Assembly: GCA_013399115.1 (NCBI GenBank)
Contig: VXAA01003318.1
Coordinates: 1,009,553-1,073,552, forward strand
Reading direction: 5' to 3'
Source: Anseranas semipalmata
Taxonomy: Eukaryota > Chordata > Aves > Anseriformes > Anseranatidae
DNA length: 64,000 nucleotides
Below are positions 38,496 to 50,389 of the stretch, piece by piece; position 1 is the first letter of the stretch; every line of letters starts with the position of its first letter. The notes beneath the pieces were generated by a model. The model saw only the letters and a program-made list of their open reading frames with translations. It was not told the DNA's origin and searched no databases. Both the position numbers and the translations under genes were made by a program.

Positions 38496-40768
38496 AGCCA
38501 GAAACCACCAAAAAACTGAGTCAACCAAACCACTCTATGCAAATTTGAAAAAGTTTGTAAGATCTCAAATTAGGAAACATCCTCGTGTGGTCTTATAACT
38601 TAGATGCTTTCCTAACTGGGAAGCAAGGCCAAAATGAGCAGGTGGATTATAGGTGTCATGATGATTTTGAAATCTACACATATCTATCAAGATCATTGTG
38701 GAGGTTTTCTTGCCAACAATACATTTTTTTTCCCCATCATTTCACTTAGAGTAGACCTACTGAAAGTAACTTCACTCTTGATGTAGTTTTGTTCCAATAT
38801 ATTAAGCTTTAAGGACAAGGAACACTGATAGTCTTTTCTCTTGAAACATTATTTCAGGCACGATAGTCATACTTCCTGTATCATACATATCAGAGGGGCT
38901 GACCATCCCACTTTCATTAAAACAAGGGTCAAAATACAGTCTCTCTTAAAGTCAGTAAGAAGCCTTATATCAACTTCATTGGGCACTGATGATTTAAGTA
39001 TCCTTCAAAAATCATGCCAGACAGTCTTGGTTTTTGCTCATGGCAAAGTCTAACAATTGTACTTAAACATCAGATTAGTACAACTGGCTTTCCAATAGTC
39101 TAATTGAACATTGGACTGTGTTATGAAGAAAACTTATATTAAAAATTATGTTTCAGGCAGGTGATTACTCCCCTGAAGATATATCATAATGGAAGCCCAA
39201 ACTATTTTATGAGGTGAGCTTTAAAAATGTTTCTATTGAGAATAGCAAGGCATACCACAAGATGAACAGCTAGGTTTCCCAACCTGGAAAAGGATAATGT
39301 CGGAAATAAAGCTGTCATCCAAAAGCGTGTCAGCAACATGTCACAGAGGAAAAACAGAAAACCAGTGTGAGAAAAACAAGGAACTAGAATTAGTTTCAAT
39401 AACATGTTTCTTGCTTTATTGACTGCACCAGGAGAGAAATTCAGCCCCTACTAATAAATAAGCCCTGTGTAACATGATCCCTCTTGCATACTAGAGAACA
39501 TTTCTGTTATTAAACTTCCATTATCGAGTGCACAATTTTTCCGAGAGGCTGAATAGCCATTCTTTTCTATTCCTTTCTGAAAGCCTTTACTCTCTCAATT
39601 TATCCAGAATGAACTGTGTTACTGCTAGGCCTCTCCTCTCTAACCCAAGCAGGGAGGTTATTTACATGACTCCATGGTCAAGTTTTTTGACCTCTCTTTT
39701 TCTTTTTTGACCCAGTGGGAGCAAAAGCAAGGCAGTGCTGAATGGATTTGAAAATATTAACTGTAAAGCACAGCTTTGACTTTGAAAACTGACTGAAAAG
39801 ACACTGGGAATTTCATACGCCTCACAGTGATCCCCCTATCTGATGTGACCAGCATGGCTTTTTAAAGTTAATATTTTAATACTACTCAAACACCAATCTT
39901 GGAACCAAAACCTTTCTCCAAAGGTCATGTTGGGTTTCCTGCTTGAGACCGCACCCTGGGTGCCAGCTGTGCAAGGTTCCTAGCTTTTACCAGGGAGCAG
40001 AGTTATTTTAAGACACAAGGAGTAAACCCATACAAGCATATTTTTAGTGCTGAGATTAGTCCACATGCGTAATTGTTTCACCAAAAGCAAGACATATCAT
40101 AGACTGAAGGGGTTTTCTGAACAGAAATCCTATGGCTGTGTTAGCTTTGGAATAAATAGCTGGAAAACTCTTGTTTTTGTAAGACAGCCAGTGTAACTAG
40201 TGACAACAGAGAGGGAAAAGGGTTTTTGAACAAGAAGTTACTATTTTAACAGTCACTCTTCAAGGCTAAACTGCACTCTGGGTGAAATCCTCTTCTTTGC
40301 AGAAAGTCAGCCCAAGCCTGTGTTTTACTTCAGGTATATTTCATGGCCTTAAGAGGGCTTGAGATAGAGTGGAAACAGAGACTTGTGCAGACTTTCTCTT
40401 TAGCGATGATCTGTAGTCTTAGAGGGGAATGTGTTGTCTGCTGTGTTAGAGCACTGATCCATGCAATTAAATATGGGCAGAATACTTCTCATAGGACCCT
40501 AATTTAACTGAGAATCTAAACATGCATTTAATGCATGTACATATATGCACCTGGAGGCACATGGTTATCATCTAATTATATGAATTTAACTACACAAAAA
40601 AGCCATAAAAAATGATAAGTTATCAATTCACGTAAAAGGAGCTTATTCTTAAACCAGTTTCATGGGTTAGTGAAGCTGACCTATTCTTTGTTTTATTTAC
40701 AAAGAAGCCAAATTTACACCATCAAAATGTTTTATACTTCACAAGGTCCATGTTATTTAGGTATATTT

Positions 40769-40792
40769 TTTTTTTCTGTAAACAGAAAAAAA
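40769..40792. repeat. Perfect 11-bp hairpin, TTTTTTTCTGT / ACAGAAAAAAA
   Basis: The two arms are exact reverse complements separated by AA. A partial second copy of the motif (GGGTTTCTGTAAA...) follows directly at 40793-40820. Confidence 0.85.
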
Positions 40793-41036
40793 GGGTTTCT
40801 GTAAAAAAAAAAAAAGGGTTAAGTTACTATTTGCTAATCTGATCATTTCAAATTGGAATAATTTTCCTTACTCCTCTTTTATTTCACAGTGTTGCCCAAA
40901 GAATGATTTGATTAACGGGTTCCTCTTTTATCCCTTTAACACTTTCTTCCATATATTTCTGGGCCCATTTCTCCCATTGCCACCCACATTTGCTGACACT
41001 TCTTTTGGCACAGTGAATTTCCAGTTTGGGTTTTAG

Positions 41037-41074
41037 GTGTATATGTGAATGTGTATGTGTGCATGTGTTTGTGC
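41037..41074. repeat. Degenerate (TG)n region
   Basis: TG-rich run with TA, AA and CA interruptions. Confidence 0.75.
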
Positions 41075-43390
41075 TTATTTTGACTACCTTTGCATACTGT
41101 TCTCAATAGAAACACTTTTTGAAGCTCAGCTTCCTATATACTGTGGATTTTTGGTTTAGATTTACTGCTTGGATTTGATTTGCCTAGTAGGTGATCAATT
41201 TTTTTAAGTACAAAATGAATGTGTTAGAGAACTAGGGTTTGTGGGCTACTTTCTGCTAAACATACATCAGAGGCAAATTTGATGGGCAAAGACAAGAGAA
41301 GTTATAAGCAGATAACTGTGTTCTGATAAGCTCTTGCAAAAAACACTCTACCATCTTTGGCATGGAAACATTGCCAGCCAAGAACAATTATTTAATGGTA
41401 ACCAATCTTCCAGTCATCCACACCAAGAGAAAAATGGTATCTGCAGAACCATTGACATATTGCCACTGTAATAAGCCAGATATCCAGGTAGCAATTACTG
41501 CTGGTTTTGTTCAAGATCTTAAAGACTTGGAAAGGGTACTTTCAACATCTCCCTTGAACTCTCCACGTAGGTCCGTACTGCAGAACAGACTGGGGAACAG
41601 AGAGGCTTGAGCTAGAAAAGCCCTGAATCTTTTTTTTTTTTTTTCATTTTTCTTTCATGATTTTATGCAGATACTTTTGAACCCATGCAAACTTTTGTGA
41701 AGTGGCAGCTGCTAAATTTGACATAAGTTTTATGCCATCTCTACTTGAGCCACAAGCTGCTAGAGGCTTCAGTGCAAAACATACTTAATCTGTTCTGTTT
41801 AGCTTTACTTGAGAAAAACTGCAGATCATGACATATGAGATACTAGGGCACCTCTGGTCTCAGGCAGCAGGCCCTATCTTAATTTTGTAAATCCTTGTTC
41901 CCCACATCACTGCATGCAGCCTTACCAACACAATATAAGTGTTGGTTCTGAGTAACCCTCTGCAGGCAAAGCCAGGTTAAGCTTCCTCATTTCCACTAGT
42001 CTTTCAAAATCATCTCTGCCTTCTCCTTTGCCATGAAAAGATGGGTATAGGGTACCCTGAGATTTCTCTCTGTTGTTTTGACTTAGGCTAAATAGCTGTG
42101 AAAATCCCAAGTATACCTAAAGCTGCACAAATAAATAATATAAATATAATAAATAATGTAGAGGCCTAGTAGCAAATGTTGCATCTAACAAGAACATGGA
42201 CAATGCAGAGATCCATGAACTTCAGTCACTCCTTTAAGTCACCTGGACATTTACACAATGGCATTGTGAGAACTCGTGAGTAATGACTCATGAGTAGGTT
42301 AGCACAAGTCTCACAAATTTCCAGCCCATTTAGGTCACCACCTTTGCAAACACCATTTACCACCTATCCTTCTTACAAGGTGGAAATCTCCTCTGTTCAG
42401 CAGCTCTGTAAAATATGCACAACACTGAAACTTTCCCTAGATTCACAATATATATTTGAAATGGCCACCCTGAGCCTGGGCTGACTCTCTGTGCCCTTGG
42501 GAGCTTCATCTTTGGGGATGTCATTAATTATGCCCACAAAGCATCTGTCCTCAGCACAGAGCTGTCCTCTCAGAGCCATGTGGCAGATGTTATGGTATAA
42601 CTGGGAGCCTTGCGAGGGGCACTGCCAGCCCCTGGCATCCCCCTGAATGGAGAATTTGGTTTATGTAACTGGAAACAAAATCTCCATGGCAACAGAAGCA
42701 GGGAGAGACCTGAACTGTCACTGCAAGGAAGGGGTGGGCTGGACCTCTTCATTTGTAACCATGGCATGGGTTGAATGCACATCTCAGTTCTGATTTCAGC
42801 AGCCACTCCTAACCACAGGATAAATCAAAGAGAATTCTTTAACTCCAGTCCCTTCCTGATCATCGTGGAAACTAAATCCAGTTTCAGACTTCTCAGATGA
42901 AGTAGCTTTGTGTTGAAGGAATGTGTGTTACATCTGAGTTCACTCTTACCAGATTCTCTAGCACATTGCCTATAATCAACTTATCCCTGAAAATACTTTG
43001 ACCAAACAATACTTTGTTTGTGCAAACAGATGTATTCAGACAAACTTTTCACATCTGAACTTCTAACATTGGCTTTACATTTGTTATACACCCTGTTGAG
43101 GTGATATGTACCAAGAAAAACAAGGAGCTACCCTCCTTATCTTCTGTGGAGAGACAAGCACAGCTACTACTGAAATAGGAATGCTTTTCCCACAGGCTAT
43201 GCAGTTTGCTCACTACAATACTGAGGTTACAATCCAAGGAACCTAAAGACGTACAGACTGAAACTTTTCTTTGGTGTATTGCTCTGGAATAAGCAGGGAA
43301 GTCTCATTTTGTGAGTCCATTCAATCCCTCAGTGACAATAAAAATAAATACCCACCTTTTCCAGGCCAAGCTATCTAAATTTATTTGCTG

Positions 43391-43406
43391 AAAAAAAAAA
43401 AAAAAA
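43391..43406. repeat. Poly-A tract (A16)
   Basis: Sixteen A following TTTGCTG, about 540 bp before the short BEGAIN exon. Confidence 0.85.
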
Positions 43407-43944
43407 TAAATAGAGGATATGTTGCTGAGGTTCAAGGATGTGCAATTCCTTGAACTTTTGTCAAAAGAATATTCTCTTCTACGTCATGTGGAAATGCCTG
43501 CATGTCGCTTTTATGGCAGTCATTAGGTTTCTGCTGCAATTCCCCATATTAAGAGAGCCTGGTAAATCTCTTTCTGTAGTGTCTAAGTAGAAAGCTCAAG
43601 TCTCCTCCCTGACATATTATTCCTGAGCCTGATGCAAAGCTACAATGCCTTTGTGCAAGTTACCAAGCTGCGATGCATCTCTGCACACAAGTGCAGAACA
43701 GCAAACCCATTTTCACTTCTTGATGGAATTTGCTGCTAAATATAGTAAGCAAATATGACAAAGAAGTTTGCTTAGGAAGTAGGTGGTAATTATCTTTCAA
43801 AGGCAACCACTGACTGGCAGCAGGAGTGATAAGAAAATAGATTTCAAGTAGTTCAAGCCAAGGTTTTGTACTGATGTGAAAATTACAGGTAAAAAAACAA
43901 CACAAAGAACAATACATTAAATTACGATATCATCTTTGTTTTAG

Positions 43945-44011
43945 GATACAAAACAATTATCTAGCCTTACAAAGAATTAATCAGGATCTGGAAGATAAAC
44001 TTTACAGAATG
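43945..44011 (+). CDS. BEGAIN: BEGAIN coding exon, N-terminal coiled-coil part 2 (partial gene)
   Basis: This 67-nt exon supplies one base (G) that completes the Arg codon split by the preceding intron, then 22 codons: I-Q-N-N-Y-L-A-L-Q-R-I-N-Q-D-L-E-D-K-L-Y-R-M. The mammalian protein, from memory, has IQSNYMALQRINQELEDKLYRM here, so the match is near perfect with only conservative changes. The exon continues the coiled coil of the previous exon. It is flanked by a TTTTAG acceptor and a perfect GTAAGT donor. It ends between codons (phase 0), so the next exon should start with a whole codon. The family continues with Gly-Gln-His-Tyr-Glu-Glu-Glu, and I found nothing matching that in the remaining 20 kb. 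Because 67 is not a multiple of three, skipping this exon would shift the frame. Such a short exon may be missed by automated annotation. Confidence 0.93.
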
Positions 44012-45419
44012 GTAAGTTATTATAAGTGAACTTTTTATTTTTTTTAAATATTAAATGTGTTTTTCTGGTTCCTAAGTCCAGGACAAACATATATGTTCCA
44101 AATGTAGTATGTTTAAAAAAGGTATATGTCTTTATCAACATCATGTTCTAGAGCCCAAGCTGTGTAAGATGGCATATCTCCATTAATTTAAATGAAGATT
44201 GCATTTGCTGATGATTTGGCTGAGTAAATTGTAGCTTTAAAATAATTCTCGTTAATTTGGTTAATAACTTCATGGGTTTTAAATATTTATGTTTTCATTA
44301 AGTAACAAATTTAAATAAGGTAATCCAAGGTTTTCTCATGCTTCTTAGATACTTTCACTAAGATTTTATTAAGTGATTTAATAGAACTTGGATAGCCTGA
44401 CTTTTATATGCTGTCTTAACTATCAATCTCGGCATATTAATTTCCTATCTGCATGTATCTGCAACTACAATGTCAATGTCACTGTCACAAGCCAATTAGT
44501 AACCGAGCAAGGAAATCACAGCACCATTTATTGTCTCCACATCTAGGACAAATATTACAAGACACAGCATCACTTGTTCAAAATGGTTTGAAGATCTTAA
44601 AAAGAAATAGCAATGTCTTTAATGTCCTGGCTCATTACCACTGCTGCTGGGACATCATCCTCACTGTTAGGAAAAAAGTTAGAGACAGATGTAAGGGTGA
44701 TGTTTAAAGAGGGAAAAAAATAAATAGATAAAATAAAACAACTATTTTCATCTTCTGAAGATCTTCAGGTCATACACACAACCTGAGGTGCTTCCTCTCC
44801 TAGATCAGTATGATCAGTCATTCCTGCTCTCCTTCCTGCCCCGCTACACACCTTGCATGTCCCTAGCAAGAACAGTGCACACACATGAACACACAGGATA
44901 TAGGTCCAGAGTCCCACCTTGCTGTAAGGCTGCTAGGATAAGCCTACATTTTACACAGGTCTCATATGTAACATTTGCATGGGTGGGCTGCTTGGAGTGA
45001 GGGCAACAGATTATTGTGCTTTGAAAATAAATAGGGACTATGGCAACATACTCAAGAGACATCACCCTTTACAAAGAACTGGAAATGCATTTTTGAAACT
45101 GTCATTATTCTTATTCATTATTATTATTCTCAAGAGTCTGTTCAAATAGCTGACAATGAATGAAGTACCAATGCTTTTGTAACTGGCTAACAACAGGGCA
45201 AAGTTACAGCTGGGTTATAGCTGATATTTCTTTAGGTACAAGCATAAAAAACATTTGATCTTATGTTGTTGGTTTTTTTCTCCTCTCTTCCTTTGTTACA
45301 TTCTTTTTCCTTTTATCCAAATCACTTTAGGATTTTATCTTCTTTTTTGGCCTAATATTTATTACATATGTGCTACAAAACAAAATAAAGTAGAAGCATT
45401 CTGACTGGTAAAAGAAATT

Positions 45420-45468
45420 AAAAAAAAAAAAAAAGAGAAAGAAAGAAAGAAAGGAAGGAAGAAAGAAA
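45420..45468. repeat. Poly-A plus (GAAA)n purine tract
   Basis: About 15 A followed by GAGAAA, GAAA and GGAA units, all purine for 49 nt. Confidence 0.9.
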
Positions 45469-46905
45469 TATAGAAAGGACTCCAGAAAATCCATGCTTTT
45501 TTAACAGGTATTTCAGATCAAAGCAAAGAATTTTTAAACTGCTGTTTCAGCATCCAGTTAAAACCCAGAGCAAAGATTTCAGAGCATATCTCAGAAAGAA
45601 GGAAGACTGCTTCCACGGAGCACTGTACCTTTCTTTATCCCACTAATATGACAATCATTGAAGGTAGCTTCAGAGGCTTGAAGAAGATCAACCAGGCTCT
45701 GTATACCACTTAAATTCAGACTGCTTTGCCTTCTGAAACACTGAAACTGAAGACATAAAACAAAACCAAACAAAAAATCAGATGGAAATTCTACTAAAAA
45801 CAAAAAGGTGCAGAAAATAGTACCATATTGAAAAAAAAAAACAAAAAAACAGTACCAAATCATTTGATTTGGGGGGCATTTCAAAAACCGTCAATACTTC
45901 ATAGAAAGTTGGATTAAGTAACAGCTGGTCTGGCTAGTCAACAGCTTATGGTGGACTGGGCTCTTGGATACCTTTCTCTCCCTTTCCTGTTTAGGAGGAG
46001 CAGCTGTGTTTATTCTTTGGTTTAATTTATTCAGTTTGCCATTCTAAAATCAAAAGCCTTTGATTTCTCTACCTTTATACAAATCCAAGCACATGAGCCA
46101 TGTGTTTACCTTCTCCCTCTCTCCCCTTCCCCATCTCTCTATACACACATATATATACACTCAGATTCTTACACAAGTTTTGACCATTTAATGTGTCCAA
46201 AAGCAACAAGTAGGGAATAGAAGATGTCCCCCTTGGCTCTCCCTGCCTGGGGGTGACCTGGGATGCTCTCAGGAGAACCCCTTCTCCCTGCCTTTACAGG
46301 TGACCCATAATTCCCCTCTCCCAGTGACTGGCCCCAGCTCATCACAAATAATCTGGGACTCCACACTGACCTCCTTCTTCTAATGATTTTTGGGTATCCT
46401 GAATGTTAAAGCCTTTTTTTGCCTGTTATTGGTATAAGGGGTGTAAAAAATAATCATTAATTCATCAGCAGTCACAGAAAAGAAGCTGACATAGCAGTTA
46501 TTTTTCTTCTGGGTTCTGCTTTCTTTTGAGTGCTAACCTATAAAATATTTAAAAATATTTGAAAACACACTTCTGATCACGCAAATGGTATCCAACTGAA
46601 ACCTCTGTCACATCAGAACTCTAAATAAAAATATAAACCAGAGTGTCTGTGTTGGCTAAGGAATGAAAAATGCAACCCTGAAATCAGTGGAGAGTTTGCT
46701 GTATTAAATTGGGCAAGACTAAATAGATGACACTGTAGAGGCAAATGCAGCACAGAACTAAGATTCTGCTGTCACTACTCATATAAACTTCTGTTTCTAC
46801 CACAGCCGGGGTCTTTAAGTGGAAAAGATTTGTTTGGTCCTGTAAGCACCAGTGAAGCAGGGGAATATGCAAACTGTCTTCATAAATAATTAAGCTTTAT
46901 AACTC

Positions 46906-46926
46906 TTTTTTTTTTTTNTTTTTTTT
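46906..46926. repeat. Poly-T tract with one ambiguous base
   Basis: T12, N at 46918, T8. The length is uncertain. Confidence 0.9.
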
Positions 46927-49900
46927 CCTTTATGTTGTGGTAAAAGACTAAGGAGAGTCCTTAAATTTTGCATTGTGATTCCATCACAGGACTATTGAAT
47001 TAAAGAACATTTTTTCTTATCTAATCCCATTTGTTATCAGTATTCTTCACCTCCCCTGACACTGGTCTGAGTTTCCTGCAGATGCTCTGCCATGGTCTTG
47101 CTGGTCACAAACAGCAGTTACAAGTAGATTATACAAGTCCTCCCAACCACATGTTAAGAAATCCTTTATATCATCTCAATTCAACTCTATTCTGCATATG
47201 ACCCTCACTTATTTTAAAAATCTTCTGAAGTTTTCAAGTTTTCTGTTGCAGCTAGTTCTGTGTTTTACCTTTAAAGCTGTAAATCATATTTTTAATGGTG
47301 TCTACATTTGGGAAGAACTAATAGATACCTAATAATAGCTGCTTAATAAATCTAAATGATAATGAAAATCTCACCTATTTCTCCTCCCCCGTTTGCATTT
47401 TGAATGTTCTTGAAAATCTGATTCCAGAAATCCAGCTGCAAAGAGCTCATGAGACCTTATTCCCCAGAAAGACCCTAAAATATCTCTTTTGTAACTACAA
47501 AGTAAGTTTGGCAGACTCCTCCATGGTATAAGCTCACTTCTGCCAAGTCCTTCAAGAAGTCAGAACTTCAACCTCTGCTTCATCTAAAACTTATGCTATC
47601 TGCACAGACAACATTGGAGATGGATAGAGAAGGTGGCAGCCCTGTGGGAAGGGACAGAGCCCTCTGATGACCTCAGAACTAGCTGATAAATCAACGCACA
47701 CACTTTGTAAACTCTTACTCCCATTACTCCTTGGTCTGCTGACCCGTCTCCAGGAAACCTGCCACCAAACCAAAACCTTGATGTTTTGGTTCAAAGAACC
47801 TCATGTTCTTCAAAGTGTCATCACCAGGTCTGTTGGGTTTGGTTGCTGTTTTTAAGGAAAGAAAATGATTTCTTCCCTCTCAGCACTGGTTCAGGACCTC
47901 TTGGCACTGTAGGCAATACTGAACGCTGTCAGGCATCAGGGACATGACTGGATCCTATGTTCAGCAGCTTAGGAGCTGCTGGGCACCAGCCTCACCAGCC
48001 CCAGCCACCAGGATTTAGATTCTCCCCTGTGCAAAGCCAGCATTGTCCCTCAACACATAATGCATTATATATTTTATCATCTGTCAAGATTAAAACTGTT
48101 ACACCCCATCAATGCCTGATTTTTCATTTACATTAAGGCAGGCTGGGGGGTATGACTCATCCATAAAGTTGGAAGAAACTATATAAGCTAGCAGTAAAGA
48201 AGAATTTGTGTTAAGGACTGTCAGGTCTGAAATGCTACAATATCTGAGCAGTGCGCTGATTTTTATCCTGTTTCGTCCTCTGCCTGTGAGTTAGAGGTAC
48301 AGCAAATACTTTATGCTCTATGTTATTAACAGTTATTTATCCAACTCTTGAATATCTGAGGCTTTCCATTCTGCTGGCCAAGCATCTCCAGCTGGGGAAA
48401 TCCAAAGATGAATTAAATATGAGCTGAGCAATTTTCAGCCATGCCCTGAAGCTCTGTGTCGGGGGATTGTCATTTTAAAGGAAGCAAATTCCTGGATGAC
48501 CAGATCAGGAAAGTAGAGAATATAGAACAGGGTGAGGAATTTGATGAACAGCTCCAGTCAGGCATTAAAACCACCTGGCTACCAGGGTGAGCCCAGTGCT
48601 TTGGCTTTAGAATTTAAACCTTTCACTAGACTGTGTCTGAGTCTCTCATGACATCTACCAGTGACCCCCCAAAATGGTTTAAATCATAACTGAAAGATGA
48701 AAGCAATGGAGAAAAGTCAGCCTATTTTTGTACAAACCTAAGGAAAGTAGAAGCCCAGTATGTTTGGGTTCAAGAATGACAACTTTGACAATGACTTTGA
48801 ATACAGTGATTTAAAGCATGTCTTTTTCATTTTAGTTCATTTATGAAGAATAACTTGTGGTTTTCCTCCCTCCCCCTTACTGTATGTCCCATGAAAAAGA
48901 AACTGAGATGACCTAAATATACTTAAAAGGATTTGCATCCCAAAGACAAGAAAAGTTTAGAGTCAGCTCAACCTGACAGGCTCATTTACTCACATTCAGT
49001 GAAGACAGCTGTGAATTTCAAGAGAAATTTATACTGGTTGGTTAGCTGAGGCAGAATCCAGAGGTCTGTGTTTTGTGGACTAAAACAACTGCAAAACAAC
49101 ATTTCTAAGGAAGGAAGTAACCACATATGCCACAGAAACACGTCATTTATAAAAATAGTGGTTGATAAATTGTATTTCTAAGAGGTCTTTAGCTTTCATC
49201 TTTTTATGCTTACAGGCATTTTGTGTTAAAGATATTCTCTGTCGCTCACTAATTCTTTTCACACTCATTTTCCACGTAAAAAAAAAAAACAAATAAAATT
49301 GCCAAATAGGCTATAAAACCAGCCTTTAAAACCCATACACATTAACACCCATAACAACTATACAGACTCAGACTAAGTAGATCTGGCAATTTTGCAGCCT
49401 TGTATAAGCTGGGGGAACAACTGCCTCATACAAACACAATAATGCACACAGGCTTTCAGGTATCCTTAGTCTTTTTTCCATCTCTGTCTGAATGGAGATT
49501 CACTTCCTATGAGGTGGTTCAGCCTCTTCCTAGTTAATGTAGATAAGCACAACATCATGAGAGACAGTTCTGGAAACTCTTTCCTTTATTCCAAAGCCAC
49601 GGAGTTATTCTTTTGCTCTGTCTGTCCCTCCTAGTAGGACATCTTCCACAAGTACCGGCAACCTAGGGAAGCTGTAGAGTGACAAAGGACACTCCTCACC
49701 TCCGATGTCTTCTCTCTTGAAGGATGACAGAGCTTCAGAGCTCTTTGCTTCTCAGCATGTCTTACCTCTTGGCCTCCCATATGCATTTCTGATACCTGAG
49801 CTTTTAAATTGTATTTTAATTAATCCCATTCTCCATTGTTTGGTCTCTGCCTGTCAGGACATCCCCAGAGCTACTATCTTGGTCAGATAGGAATAGAAAG

Positions 49901-50142
49901 ACCTTTTGTTTTCAAAGTAGCTGAAAAGAATTCAAAAAAATCTGGGACTTGGGTATCCTTGACCTGTGCCTTTCTTATAAGTACCTTAGCCCTTGCAACT
50001 ACCTGTCAGTTCACCACCAGGAAAGGGGAAGAGAACAAGTAAGAGTAAGCCTGAAAATGTGTTGTGTAGCAGGCACTCCACACCTCAAAGTCTTTCATGA
50101 AAGCATCTATGAATGTGGAAGACAAGGCACAGTAGAGTGAAG

Positions 50143-50215
50143 GGTCTTGGCCAAGGTCATCAGCAAGGAAAATTGCTCAGCAAGGAGTAAATTTCCAAAT
50201 AACTCCCAAGTCTTC
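50143..50215 (-). repeat. Possible MIR remnant, antisense
   Basis: The segment 'gggtcttggccaaggtcat' with 'cagcaaggaaaa' after it resembles the MIR reverse complement 'gtgacttgcccaaggtcacacagc'. The downstream part is too diverged for certainty. Confidence 0.3.
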
Positions 50216-50354
50216 TCTACCCAAATCCACTGTCTCCAAAAAGGATCAAAGCACGTCTTAGGTTCTCTTCAATCAAATTTCTGATGCCAGTTACTTATAT
50301 CCTGTTTACAACATAAATAGAAAATAGCAAAGACAGAGTTCATCAGTTTTTCTT

Positions 50355-50389
50355 TTTTGTTTGTTTGTTTGTTTTAAGAGAGAGAGAGA
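50355..50389. repeat. (TTTG)n followed by (GA)n
   Basis: About five TTTG units and then a GA array, forming a compound microsatellite. Confidence 0.85.

Larger units (their letters stand above)
37517..43944 (+). other. BEGAIN: BEGAIN intron between the two visible exons
   Basis: This 6,428-bp intron starts with GTTAGT and ends with a TTTGTTTTAG acceptor. Its first 400 bp hold a long AT-dinucleotide-rich tract (about 37660-37910). The rest is AT-rich unique-looking DNA with an (AAAAC) array near 38460, a small perfect hairpin at 40769-40792, a palindrome at 40520-40538, a SOX/AP-1-like motif cluster near 42260 and an A16 run at 43391. No other coding exon is recognisable in it. Confidence 0.88.
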
